Assembly: GCF_019799905.1 (NCBI RefSeq)
Contig: NZ_JABGCI010000007.1
Coordinates: forward strand, 140,885-204,884
From: Trujillonella endophytica
GTDB taxonomy: Bacteria; Actinomycetota; Actinomycetes; Mycobacteriales; Geodermatophilaceae
Length of the DNA: 64,000 nucleotides
Direction: 5' to 3'
Shown here piece by piece: positions 36,717 to 45,295 of the stretch. The position numbers and the translations under genes were made by a program. The notes below the pieces were generated by a model that made no database searches, was not told the origin of the DNA, and saw nothing but the letters and a program-made list of their open reading frames with translations. Each line of letters opens with the position of its first letter. Position 1 is the first letter of the stretch.

Positions 36717-38036
36717 TCAGGCCGAGCGCAGGAACCGGTCCAGCACCCGGATGCCGAACTGCAGCGACTCCACCGGCACCCGCTCGTCGATGCCGTGGAA
36801 CAGGGCGGCGAAGTCGAGGTCCGGCGGCAGCCGCAGCGGGGAGAAGCCGAAGCAGCGGATGCCCAGGCGCTCGAAGCTCTTGGCGTCGGTGCCGCCGCTC
36901 ATCGTGAACGGCACCGGGCGGGCGCCGTCGTCCTCGCTCTTCAGCGCGGCGACCATCGCGTCGACGACCGGGCCGTCGAACGTCGTCTCCACGGCCTGGT
37001 CGTGCACGATCCACTCGCGCTGGATCCCCTCGCCGATCAGGCCCGCCAGCTGGCGCTCGAACTCCTCCTGCTGGCCGTGCAGGAAGCGGCCGTCGACGGT
37101 GGCGCTCGCCGTCCCCGGGATGACGTTGGCCTTGTAGCCGGCGTCGAGCATCGTGGGGTTGGCGGTGTTGCGCAGGGCGGCGCCGATCATCCGGCTGATG
37201 CTGCCGAGCCGGGCGAGGGCCTCCTCGGGCTCGTCGGGGTCGATCTCGACGCCGTACGCGTCGCTGACCGCGTCCAGGAAGGCGCGCATCGGCGGGGTGA
37301 GCACGGTGGGCAGCCGGGTGGAGCCGATCCGGGCGACCGCCTCGCACAGCCGGGTGACGGCGTTGTCGTCGTGCACGAAGGACCCGTGGCCGGGGCGGCC
37401 GGTCGCGGTCAGCCGCATCCAGGCCAGCCCCTTCTCGGCGGTCTGGACCAGGTAGAGGCGCAGGTCGTCGCGGACGGTGATGCTGAAGCCACCGACCTCG
37501 CTGATCGCCTCGGTGCAGTCGGCGAACAGGTCGGGGTGCTCGTCGACGATCCAGCGGGCGCCGAGGGTGCCGCCGGCCTCCTCGTCGGCGAGGTAGGCCA
37601 GCACGATGTCGCGCTCCGGCCGGACGCCGGTCCGGGCCCAGTCGCGGACCAGCGCGAGCACCATCGCGTCCATGTCCTTCATGTCGACGGCGCCGCGGCC
37701 CCAGATGTAGCCGTCGCGCTCCTCACCGGAGAACGGGTGCACGCTCCACTCGGCCGGATCCGCGGGGACGACGTCGAGGTGGCCGTGCACCAGCAGCGGC
37801 GGGCGACTCGGGTCGGTGCCGGGGATCCGGGCGACGAGGCTGGCCCGACCGCGCTCGGACTCGTAGATCTCCGAGCCGATCCCGACCTCGTCGAGCTTGG
37901 CGGCGACCCACTCGGCGGCCACCCGCTCGCCCTTGCCGGTGGCGGTGTCGCCGGTGTTGGTCGTGTCGATCCGGATCAGGTCGCTGAGCAGCTCGGCGAC
38001 CTCGGCCTGGGCGCGGACCAGCGGCGCGTTCTCCAT
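36717..38036 (-). CDS. M20/M25/M40 family metallopeptidase
   Basis: A 439-residue zinc-dependent exopeptidase or deacylase. The metal site appears as LVHGHLDVVPADPAEWSVHP (His, Asp), WGRGAVDMKDMDAMVLALV (Asp) and YLADEEAGGTLGAR (catalytic Glu pair). The dimerisation domain has GRPGHGSFVHDDNAVTRLCE, and the last metal His is in GIRCFGFSPL. The protein is complete and of normal length. Substrates could be N-acyl-amino acids or dipeptides. The ATG at 38036 gives MENAPLVRAQAEV, which is a typical N-terminus. Confidence 0.88.
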   Translation of the reverse strand: MENAPLVRAQAEVAELLSDLIRIDTTNTGDTATGKGERVAAEWVAAKLDEVGIGSEIYESERGRASLVARIPGTDPSRPPLLVHGHLDVVPADPAEWSVHPFSGEERDGYIWGRGAVDMKDMDAMVLALVRDWARTGVRPERDIVLAYLADEEAGGTLGARWIVDEHPDLFADCTEAISEVGGFSITVRDDLRLYLVQTAEKGLAWMRLTATGRPGHGSFVHDDNAVTRLCEAVARIGSTRLPTVLTPPMRAFLDAVSDAYGVEIDPDEPEEALARLGSISRMIGAALRNTANPTMLDAGYKANVIPGTASATVDGRFLHGQQEEFERQLAGLIGEGIQREWIVHDQAVETTFDGPVVDAMVAALKSEDDGARPVPFTMSGGTDAKSFERLGIRCFGFSPLRLPPDLDFAALFHGIDERVPVESLQFGIRVLDRFLRSA

Positions 38037-38146
38037 CCGGCGAGCGTATGCGCCAGGCCCGCGTCGGAGCGCCCGGATCCGCCGTCCCGGCCGCGGCGGG
38101 GGTGCGTCGGGGCCGGATGACGGTCTTGTAGTCTGGTCCCGCACTC

Positions 38147-38231
38147 GTCCGGGTGGCGGAATGGCAGACGCGCTAGCTTGAGGTGCTAGTGCCCTTTATC
38201 GGGCGTGGGGGTTCAAGTCCCCCCTCGGACA
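38147..38231 (+). tRNA. tRNA-Leu (anticodon GAG)
   Basis: The 85-base class II tRNA pairs GTCCGGG with CTCGGAC in the acceptor stem. The anticodon arm is CTAGC-TTGAGGT-GCTAG, giving anticodon GAG. A long variable arm follows and GTTCAAGTC is the T loop. The discriminator base is A and CCA is not encoded. A strong hairpin with a T-rich tail begins six bases later. An integrase gene lies just downstream, on the opposite strand, so this tRNA is the probable attachment site. Confidence 0.95.
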
Positions 38232-38236
38232 CAGCA

Positions 38237-38282
38237 CCGCCCCGGGATCTCTCCAGGTCAGAGGCCCGGGGCGGCTTTGTTT
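38237..38282 (+). terminator. rho-independent terminator of tRNA-Leu
   Basis: CCGCCCCGGG at 38237 pairs with CCCGGGGCGG at 38265 over an 18-base loop and is followed by CTTTGTTT. This is the canonical stem plus T-rich tail, five bases after the tRNA. Confidence 0.85.
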
Positions 38283-38331
38283 CAAGGTCAACGACGCCTC
38301 GTGATACCCGTTTGATACTTCGCGCGTCTGG

Positions 38332-39534
38332 TCAGCCGCGCAGGAGCGCGGCGAAGCGGTCCGCGGCCTGCCGGCCCATGCCGGGGTGGACGTGCTGGTA
38401 GACGGTGAGCGTGATGGTCGCGTTGGCGTGTCCCAGCCGCTCCGAGACGACCTTTACCGGCTCCCCAGCGGCGAGCAAGAGCGTGGCGTGGGTGTGCCGG
38501 AGGTCGTGCAGCCGGATCCGCGGCAACTGTTCCGCGCCTAGGGACTTGCGAGCCCGCTGCACCTGGGCGGCGAACGTCCTCGAGTAGCGCTCGGGGTGGC
38601 GGTAGCCGCTGTCCAGGGCGCCCAGGACAAGGGCGGTGTGCCGCACGAGGTCCGGCGAGATCCTGCCGCGCAGGCTCCGGTACTCCTCCAGTGCCGCCAC
38701 GGTGTCGGCGTCGAGGTCGACCACCCGGGATTGACCGGTCTTCGTCGGGCCCTCGACCAGCTCCTGGCCGGCGCCCTTGGCTTTGACCACGCCGACGCTG
38801 CGACGGATTTGGAGCCGGGCGGCGTCGAGGTCGACATCCCGCCAGCGGAGCGCGAGGGCCTCGCCTCGGCGCATGCCGGTGGCGGCGAGCAGACGCCATC
38901 CCATGGCGAGGTCGGGGTCCTGCCCCTCCGCCCAGGAAAGGAACCGGTTCAGCTCGGCCGCGGTCCATGCCTGCATCTCCGGAGGGCGCGCCTCGGAGGG
39001 GCTGGGCGGCGTGGAACGGTCGGTGGGATTCACGGCGAGGCCGCCGTGCCGGACGGCATCGGAGAGCGCAGAACGCAGGATCGTGAAGATGTAGCGCACC
39101 GTCCGGGCGGACAGTCCCCCGGTCCCGTCCGCCCGGCCGGAGGTCTCCAGCTGCCGCATCCAGGCATCGACCGCCGCCCCGGTCAGTCGGGCCACCGGGG
39201 TCGCCCCGAGGTAAGGGTCGACGTGCAGCCGGATGTTCTTGCGGTAGGAGGCGAGCGTCGACGGGCTCAGCCGCTGACCTTGCAGCCATACCTCGAGGTA
39301 GGCGTCGAGGCGCTGCTTAAAGGGCTCGACCCACTCCCCAACCTCGGCCTTGCGGATCTCTGCCCGCAGCGCCGCCGCGGCGTCCTTGCGGGTCAAGAAT
39401 CCACGCTTGAGGACGACACGCTTGCTCCCGTCCTCTCGGTGGACGGTGAACTTGATCAGAAAGCGTCGGCCGGCCTTCGTCTCGTACTCGCTGATCCCGC
39501 CCTCGCCCGCCTGTCGCCGCCGTGGCTTGGCCAT
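38332..39534 (-). CDS. tyrosine recombinase / phage-type integrase
   Basis: The 400-residue integrase is complete. A small N-terminal beta domain (GISEYETKAGRRFLIKFTVH) binds arm-type sites. A core-binding domain (about 75-160, LDAYLEVWLQGQRLSPSTLA) follows, and then the catalytic domain: LLAATGMRRGEALALRW (Arg I), HDLRHTHATLLLA (His-x-x-Arg), ERLGHANATITL (His) and TVYQHVHPGM (nucleophile Tyr). All catalytic residues are intact. It ends about 100 bases from the tRNA-Leu 3' end and is oriented toward it, as in site-specific elements at tRNAs. No excisionase gene was found. The ATG at 39534 gives MAKPRRRQ. Confidence 0.92.
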   Translation of the reverse strand: MAKPRRRQAGEGGISEYETKAGRRFLIKFTVHREDGSKRVVLKRGFLTRKDAAAALRAEIRKAEVGEWVEPFKQRLDAYLEVWLQGQRLSPSTLASYRKNIRLHVDPYLGATPVARLTGAAVDAWMRQLETSGRADGTGGLSARTVRYIFTILRSALSDAVRHGGLAVNPTDRSTPPSPSEARPPEMQAWTAAELNRFLSWAEGQDPDLAMGWRLLAATGMRRGEALALRWRDVDLDAARLQIRRSVGVVKAKGAGQELVEGPTKTGQSRVVDLDADTVAALEEYRSLRGRISPDLVRHTALVLGALDSGYRHPERYSRTFAAQVQRARKSLGAEQLPRIRLHDLRHTHATLLLAAGEPVKVVSERLGHANATITLTVYQHVHPGMGRQAADRFAALLRG

Positions 39535-39698
39535 CCTTGGTCCTGATTCGTCGACGTCTCGGCCGCGCCCTGTGGCACACCGCAGGCATCTCATCTAGCA
39601 GCGAGTCGAGGGTCGAAGGTGGGGACGGCACCTATCTGTGGACGCACCCCGGCCTGTGGACAAGCGGTTTTGTCGGTCGTGCCCGAGAAACTCATGGT

Positions 39699-42122
39699 GT
39701 GAAGGGCCAACCCCGATTGCAGTTCATAGGCACAGGTGCAGCAGGCAGCCTGGGCCGCGCCTCGGACTACTTCCAGCAGGTTGCTGAGGCTGCATCCAGC
39801 GTCGACGACGTCCTAGCTGTCCTCCAGGCGAACATCGAGTCCTCTCGAAGAGACCTAGCCGAGTGCCTTCGTGGGCACGACTCGTTCGACGCTCTGGCGT
39901 TTCTACGTCTGACGGCCGGGCCCTGGGACTTTTCAGAAGTTCGGGAGAGCGAGACTCGCATCGAGACCTCCCAGGCCGCTCAGGACCTTGTCGCCCTCGC
40001 CTTCCTCGACATGGGGCTTCCCCGCACGCCGCTGAGCGGCGGAAACTCGGGGCAACCGGACATCGGCGAGGCAATGCGCTTGGCAGCCGACATAGTCGAC
40101 TCGGCGTGCACACGCGCGCTTCTTCAGGGCCGACGCCTGCCGCAGCCCTTGGGCGTGATGGCCGGGGAATTCCCCGCCTACGAGCTGTCCGTTCGTGGCC
40201 GCCAATATGAGTCCGTTGCGGCGGAACTCAACACCGGGTTGTTCGGGGACGTGAGCATTCGAACCATCGTTAAGGACGCGCTCGGATTCAATCTCGACGA
40301 GATTCGTGCTGTTCGCGCCGCCTCCGTAGGTCTGCTAAATCAACGGCTGTTCGGAGCTCGTGACCGTATCGGCGACATAGTGCAGTCCGGGGTCAGCGCC
40401 GATGCAGTGGATGCCAGAGCGTTCTTGCGCGACCTGAACTTGATGGTGAGTGAGTGCCGGCGCTTCGGCGCGGTGACCACCGCAGATGTCGCGGAGCTGG
40501 CGAAGGTCGACTCGACAACGACAAAGGCGATCTTGGACTTCTTCAGCATCGCTCGACCGGCCGTTGGGGAGGACAGCCTCATCACGTCGTTCGTGCGAGG
40601 GGACCGTCCCGCGCCATGGGGCTGCATCTCCGACGCTGACGAGTACTTGATCCTCAATGGGTTTCTCGGAGAGGACGAGCTGAGACGCGACATCGAGCGG
40701 GGTCTCATCGCAGGCGCTCAGACGGGCGGGGCCGCGATGAAGGCATGGGAAAAGTACGTCCGACGCCGGGCGGCCTATTCGGAATCAAGGGCCGCGACTC
40801 TCCTGAGCACGCTGATGAGGGGAATCAGACCGCAGTGGAAGGGGCAGAAGTTCCTTGGTCCAACGGTCCTAGAGGATGCGGACAAGCTGACACGGGACAT
40901 GGGCCCCAACGACCCCGAACGTCGGGAGTACGAGTCGGACCTGCTCTTCGTCCACGACGGCGTCGCCATATGCGTTGAGGTGAAGGCCGGCTCGATCACC
41001 GACAAGGCTCGCGGAGGCAACGCGAAGCGACTCGCCTCCGACCTAGAGAAGACGCTGCGCGAGGGGAACGACCAGGCCGATCGCTTGGCTGGTCTGCTCC
41101 GCAACAACCAAGGAGTCTGGCTCAACGAACACGAATGGATCAATCTCGCACCCATCAAGGAGATCCATTCCATCATCGTCATGCTCGACGACATGGGTCC
41201 GCTGTCGTTGTCCATGAACGAACTGGCGCTCAAGGGAATCATCGACACGCCGGACGTCCCGTGGATCGTGAGCCTTCATGACCTCACCGTCTTAAGCCGG
41301 ACGACAGATTGCGGCGCACAGTTCCTGGAGTATCTGCGTCGTCGTCGTGAACGCAAGTTAGCGACGATGGTGAGTGGCGCCGATGAGCTGGATCTCTTCA
41401 TGTGGTTCCTGAACGGTGGGATGTACTTAGAGCCAGACCCTCAGGACATCGCGGCACAACTTCCACTCCAACGGCCACCAAAGGCCGCGCGAAGGCGTCG
41501 CTACAATGACCAACCCCGTGTCCGGGTCGGGACGCTGACCGACCCGCTCGACGCTTGGTTCTATGGCATGGAGGGGCTCTCACGGATACGCGCTCCGAAG
41601 CCGACTCGCCGCGAGGAGCCGTGGGTTGAGCAATACCTTTCCGCGAGTGAGTCCATAAAGTCGCCGGGTTGGTTGCGCTTCGGCGCCGACCTAGTCGGCC
41701 TGAGCGGAGCCGCCCAACGACGTATCGGGAGCCAACTTCGGCAGCAGTGTCACCGAGCACGCGGCGGGCAGCGTGAGCGCACCTTGACGACACATGGCGC
41801 CGGCGCATGGGGGTCCTGGCTGCTCACTCTTGCTGCCATTCCCGGCGGGGCAAGCGTCGACCATCTGTCGCATTACGTGGACGCAAAGCAATATCAAACC
41901 GCAGCAAGTCGGGCGCTGCTGGTGTTGTATCGGCCTGACGGGTCAATGTTCGGCTCTCGATACCGAGGTGACCCTGAGCCGCGGACGCCTGAACGAGATG
42001 CAGAGGTCGCAGCGTTGCCTCTCCAGAGTCTGACCGCGATGTTCGGCCCCACTGCCAAGGGTTCGCGGCCGAAGAAGAAGCGCCCCCGCGGTGGACGCGC
42101 CAGGGAGAAGCGCAAGCGTTGA
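39699..42122 (+). CDS. large protein of unknown family with a PD-(D/E)XK-like nuclease motif
   Basis: The gene codes for about 807 residues from the GTG at 39699; an in-frame ATG at 39522 overlaps the integrase. About residues 1-390 are helical without a recognised fold. The centre reads YESDLLFVHDGVAICVEVKA: Asp414, then Glu427-Val-Lys429, the D-(x)n-E-x-K layout of restriction-endonuclease-like nucleases. It is followed by GSITDKARGGNAKRLASDLE. Further on lie SIIVMLDDMGPLSLSMNEL and VPWIVSLHDLTVLSRT. The C-terminal 25 residues are strongly basic (RPKKKRPRGGRAREKRKR). GC at third positions is lower than neighbours, indicating acquisition. It diverges from the integrase and is the apparent cargo. 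A defence or nucleic-acid function is inferred only. Confidence 0.7.
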   Translation: MKGQPRLQFIGTGAAGSLGRASDYFQQVAEAASSVDDVLAVLQANIESSRRDLAECLRGHDSFDALAFLRLTAGPWDFSEVRESETRIETSQAAQDLVALAFLDMGLPRTPLSGGNSGQPDIGEAMRLAADIVDSACTRALLQGRRLPQPLGVMAGEFPAYELSVRGRQYESVAAELNTGLFGDVSIRTIVKDALGFNLDEIRAVRAASVGLLNQRLFGARDRIGDIVQSGVSADAVDARAFLRDLNLMVSECRRFGAVTTADVAELAKVDSTTTKAILDFFSIARPAVGEDSLITSFVRGDRPAPWGCISDADEYLILNGFLGEDELRRDIERGLIAGAQTGGAAMKAWEKYVRRRAAYSESRAATLLSTLMRGIRPQWKGQKFLGPTVLEDADKLTRDMGPNDPERREYESDLLFVHDGVAICVEVKAGSITDKARGGNAKRLASDLEKTLREGNDQADRLAGLLRNNQGVWLNEHEWINLAPIKEIHSIIVMLDDMGPLSLSMNELALKGIIDTPDVPWIVSLHDLTVLSRTTDCGAQFLEYLRRRRERKLATMVSGADELDLFMWFLNGGMYLEPDPQDIAAQLPLQRPPKAARRRRYNDQPRVRVGTLTDPLDAWFYGMEGLSRIRAPKPTRREEPWVEQYLSASESIKSPGWLRFGADLVGLSGAAQRRIGSQLRQQCHRARGGQRERTLTTHGAGAWGSWLLTLAAIPGGASVDHLSHYVDAKQYQTAASRALLVLYRPDGSMFGSRYRGDPEPRTPERDAEVAALPLQSLTAMFGPTAKGSRPKKKRPRGGRAREKRKR

Positions 42123-42498
42123 TCCGTCGGGCACGCGACTGACGCGGCGAACGCAGCGACAGCCAGTCGAACCCGGACGCAATCGTGACCGTCACGGCTG
42201 CTTTGACCGCCAGCTTCAGCCGCCGGGGACCGACCTCCGGCCAGCGCACGCTCGAGTGACTCAACGACCGGAAGGGGAACGGGCACTCCGCGCTCGCTAC
42301 GCGTTCCTCGCTCGTTCGAGCCGGCGTCAGTGCGCCATCGGATGCCGCGGCATCCGCCGCGCTGCCGACGCGGATCTGCACCCGTTCATGCCCACAAGCC
42401 CGTGGACGGCCACGGACGTGCGCGGCAGCCAACCACCCGCTGGCTGGCAGCTCGCACGGCAGATGGCAGCTCCCCCTCGGCGCAGCGGATGTGACCCA
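42123..42498. other. no convincing gene; possible far end of the element
   Basis: The 376 bases between the large cargo gene and the alpha/beta hydrolase gene hold no coding region I can support. TCCCCCTCGG at 42471, followed by CGCAGC, resembles part of the tRNA-Leu 3' end (CCCCCCTCGGACACAGC), a weak candidate for a second attachment half-site. Confidence 0.35.
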
Positions 42499-43299
42499 TC
42501 ACCGGTTCCGGTCCAGCCATTCGACGAGCACCTTCGACACGCGCTCGGGCTGGTCGGTCATCAGCACGTGGTTCGCGTTCGGGATGATCACGAGCTCGGC
42601 GCCGGGGACGCGGTCGGCGATGAGCCGGCCGTTCTCCGGCGGGACGAGCGCATCCAGCTCCCCGTGTACGACCAGCGTCGGTGCGGTGATGCCCTCGATG
42701 CGGTCGTAGCCGTTCCATCGCGATGACCCGACCACCTGTGCCAGGTAGCCCTCGTTCGTGGCGGCGAGCGGGAACCGCACCGCCCAGTCCTCCTCGATGC
42801 GCTCGCGCGGTGTCCCGGGCGCGTAGTTGAAGGGGATCGAGGCCTCCGCCGCCTCCTCAGGCGTCATCTGCCCGCGCCGCGTCAGCATCGCCATCGCCTG
42901 GGGGTTCATGACGGCGTGCGCGAGGCCCGGGTGTGTGGCGATCAGACACAGCGAGCGGACCCGTTCCGGGGCGGTGAGCGCGATCTCCTGGGCGATCAGG
43001 CCGCCCATCGAGATACCGACGATGTGGGCGATGTCCACACCCGCCGCAGCCAGCACGGCCAGGCAGTCTGCCGCCATGGTCTCGACCGTGTACGGCGCCC
43101 CAGAAACGTCACCGGTGCGGCCGGCCCCCCGGTTGTCGACGCGGATGACCCGGTAGCCCTCGGCCAGCGCGGGCATCAGCCGGAACCACATCGCAGCCGG
43201 GTAGGCGAGCCCCATGACCAGCAGGACGGCAGGAGCGTCCTCCGGCCCGTCGGACTCCCACGCTATGCGGGCCGTGTCTGGACGCTCGATGGCCGGCAC
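42499..43299 (-). CDS. alpha/beta-fold hydrolase
   Basis: The 266-residue protein has a complete catalytic triad: GISMGGLIAQEIAL (nucleophile Ser near residue 96), VVHGELDALVPPENG (Asp) and PNANHVLMTDQP (His). The oxyanion motif is LLVMGLAYPAAMW and VIRVDNRGAGRTGDVSG is typical of epoxide-hydrolase/esterase-like members. Substrate unknown. GC content is that of the host, unlike the cargo gene before it. An ATG at 43299 starts MPAIERPDTARIAW. Neighbours on both sides are non-coding or decayed. Confidence 0.85.
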   Translation of the reverse strand: MPAIERPDTARIAWESDGPEDAPAVLLVMGLAYPAAMWFRLMPALAEGYRVIRVDNRGAGRTGDVSGAPYTVETMAADCLAVLAAAGVDIAHIVGISMGGLIAQEIALTAPERVRSLCLIATHPGLAHAVMNPQAMAMLTRRGQMTPEEAAEASIPFNYAPGTPRERIEEDWAVRFPLAATNEGYLAQVVGSSRWNGYDRIEGITAPTLVVHGELDALVPPENGRLIADRVPGAELVIIPNANHVLMTDQPERVSKVLVEWLDRNR

Positions 43300-43614
43300 G
43301 GGTCACTCCCTTCTTCGTCAGGTCCTGCGGCTCGGACCGCGAGCTGTAGCCCCTCACGTGCACCGCACCTCGAGAGGCCAGATCCGACCCCGAAGACGGC
43401 ACCTACCCTCGGAAAACCTGGGCTCAGTGTCCCGCCCCAGATTCATTGGGGCTCGGAACTGACGCGGCGACGGTAGCCGTCCGCGGTGTTGTGCCGATAG
43501 AAGTGGTTGACGACATCGCTTGACTCGGCGACAACGGTGAGCCTCAGCCCGCGCGCAGGAGGGCCGACCGTAGGGCTTCGATCCTCTGCTGACGAAGGGC
43601 CGGTGGCTCCTGCG
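43300..43614. other. no gene seen
   Basis: The 315 bases upstream of the alpha/beta hydrolase gene hold no reading frame with coding character. The region should include the promoter of that gene. Confidence 0.4.
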
Positions 43615-43740
43615 CTACCCGCGGCCTACGCCGTCATTGTCGCGGTCGAACCCCTGGTCCCAGTCAAGGTCGCCGGGGGCGAATAGGTGCTGCTCCAGCA
43701 GCCCGTACTACGTCGCAGTTCTCCACTCCCTCCTCCAGCT
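43615..43740 (-). pseudogene. decayed, frameshifted excalibur calcium-binding domain
   Basis: One reading frame gives ENCDVVRAAGAAPI, the conserved start of an excalibur domain (usually N-C-D-x-x-R-A-A-G-A-A-P). The remainder is in another frame: FAPGDLDWDQGFDRDNDGVG, matching the D-R-D-x-D-G-x calcium loop that ends such domains. The frames must be joined by a one-base change near 43683. In addition the final cysteine, normally D-G-x-x-C-E, is replaced by GRG and a stop. The domain occurs at the C-terminus of secreted surface proteins and nucleases. No signal peptide or upstream domain is readable, so this is a gene remnant. Confidence 0.6.
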
Positions 43741-44156
43741 TCCCTCCTGCTCTGGCTGGATCGATGGCGTGAGGACCCGAATCGTCGCGCCTCCCGCGCC
43801 TAGCGCTTACCAATGGGACGGTTCGGCCACCGCGCACGGCGGGGCGCGACGACGGTCGCGAGACGCATGATGCCTGCGAGAACGCGTTGGCGTGATTTGT
43901 CCACGTTGGGTGGGATTGGCTGGCGACGGGAGTTGCGGTTGATTGATCGTCGTAAGTTCGTCGCAGTCGCCAGGGCACGGCTCTGAGACTCGCTCCCTGG
44001 AAGTCCACGCGAGCGCCGGGGAGGCCACTCAGGAGGCGGCGACGTCCTCGAGTTCTCCTCCAGTAGAACTGCAGAACGGTCACACCCCTGCGCTAAGCAC
44101 GCTCTGTCAGCGGCTGGGCCCGCGAGGGACAGCCAACTGGAGGGAGCGGTGACGGG
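43741..44156. other. no gene seen
   Basis: The 416 bases before the DUF4326 gene contain only short open frames without recognisable domains. The lower GC and lack of coding bias suggest decayed mobile DNA. Confidence 0.4.
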
Positions 44157-44648
44157 ATGGCCATCAACGCTGAGGAGCCGACGGCCCACCGGGCGACCGC
44201 CCCTCATCGCCCATTGCGCCGGCAATCAGCGCCGTCTGCGGGCGAACTCGCGGGCGCGGACTTCCTCCTACAGAGCCGCAAGCTGCCAGCCAGGATCCGG
44301 CTGAGCCGAGCCCGGGGCTGGCGCAAGCCAGTCGGCGCAGTGGTCGTGGCTCGTCCCACCCGCTGGGGCAACCCGTTCCGCGTCGGCGAGACGTACATGT
44401 GGCTGGCGGCCGACCACGACGACACCTGGCCGGTCCCGACGAGCAGAGCTCCGGGCACCCACCCCGATGGCATGCGGGTAGTGCGCTGCCCGGACACGAC
44501 AACCGCAATCAAGTGGTTTCGACAGTGGGCGACGGGCGACTACGCCGACGAGGCACGGCGACTGCTCCGTGGCCACGACCTCGCATGCTGGTGCCCGCTG
44601 GATCAGCCTTGCCACGGCGACGTCCTCCTGGAGCTGGCCAATCGCTAA
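44157..44648 (+). CDS. DUF4326 domain protein
   Basis: This 163-residue product carries the DUF4326 pattern: RGWRKPVGAVVVARPTRWGN followed by PFRVGE at mid-protein and LRGHDLACWCPLDQPCHGDV near the end, with a cysteine cluster (CWC-x5-C-H). DUF4326 proteins are common in phages and mobile elements; their activity is unknown. The first 45 residues (rich in Arg, Ala and His) precede the domain and may be non-native. The ATG at 44157 has GGAGGGAGC about ten bases upstream. It stands alone between non-coding stretches. Confidence 0.75.
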   Translation: MAINAEEPTAHRATAPHRPLRRQSAPSAGELAGADFLLQSRKLPARIRLSRARGWRKPVGAVVVARPTRWGNPFRVGETYMWLAADHDDTWPVPTSRAPGTHPDGMRVVRCPDTTTAIKWFRQWATGDYADEARRLLRGHDLACWCPLDQPCHGDVLLELANR

Positions 44649-45295
44649 CAGCCCCTCCCCGGCGCTACAACGGCTTGCGGCAGGGATCCTGCGGTTGATC
44701 TTGTGGTGATTGACCGTGGCTGGCTGTCGGTGACTGAGCAGGTCGAACCGCCTGCCGACTGCTGGCACGAGTCGGTACGACCTGGCTGCCGACGGCAGTA
44801 TTGAGTGCATAAGGGTGCACGCGGTGTGCTGCCCGTCCGAGAAGCACGGCCCGATGCCCAATGCCATCCCCGGGCCCGTCACGAACCTCTTACCCCCAGT
44901 CAGAGCGGGGGTACGGCCGATGTCGCTGGTACCGCCCCGTCTGAGTATGCGCAACTGAACGCGAGGGTGAGCCATTGCGAAACGCGAGGATGCGCAGCTC
45001 CGGATCGCTGCGCCCTCCTGGGCGCACGGCGGACCAGGGCGGCCACTGCCGGAGCCGGCCGGTACCCCCCGTCTCCTGGCGTGCAGGTCGACTGACTCCG
45101 CCCCGTTGGCGGCGGCGGCCGCCGGCGCGAGTTTGGAGGCGCCGCAGCTGTTGTCCTCGGTATCCACGGTCCCCCGGGGCCTGCGGCCGCGTCTATGCAG
45201 TCGAGGACGTCCCGACAGCTCTACCTCAGCGGTCAGCGGTGAACTCGAGCTATTCCCTCGACCACGCCCCTGACGTCGAGCGACGACGGTCCGCA
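44649..45295. other. no convincing gene
   Basis: In 647 bases the open frames have no recognisable domains or coding bias. A small hairpin, TACCCCC-(9)-GGGGGTA, is at 44891-44913. This is the last atypical stretch before the catabolic cluster. Confidence 0.4.

Noticed and set aside
42138..43470. 13-base direct repeat ACTGACGCGGCGA at 42138 and 43458 as att sites
   Set aside because: A 13-base match is expected many times by chance in a window of this size and GC content, and neither copy touches the tRNA.
43664..44083. 139-residue open frame on the minus strand as an intact gene
   Set aside because: Only its last 20 residues resemble an excalibur domain, and that domain is broken by a frameshift. 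The rest has no coding character.
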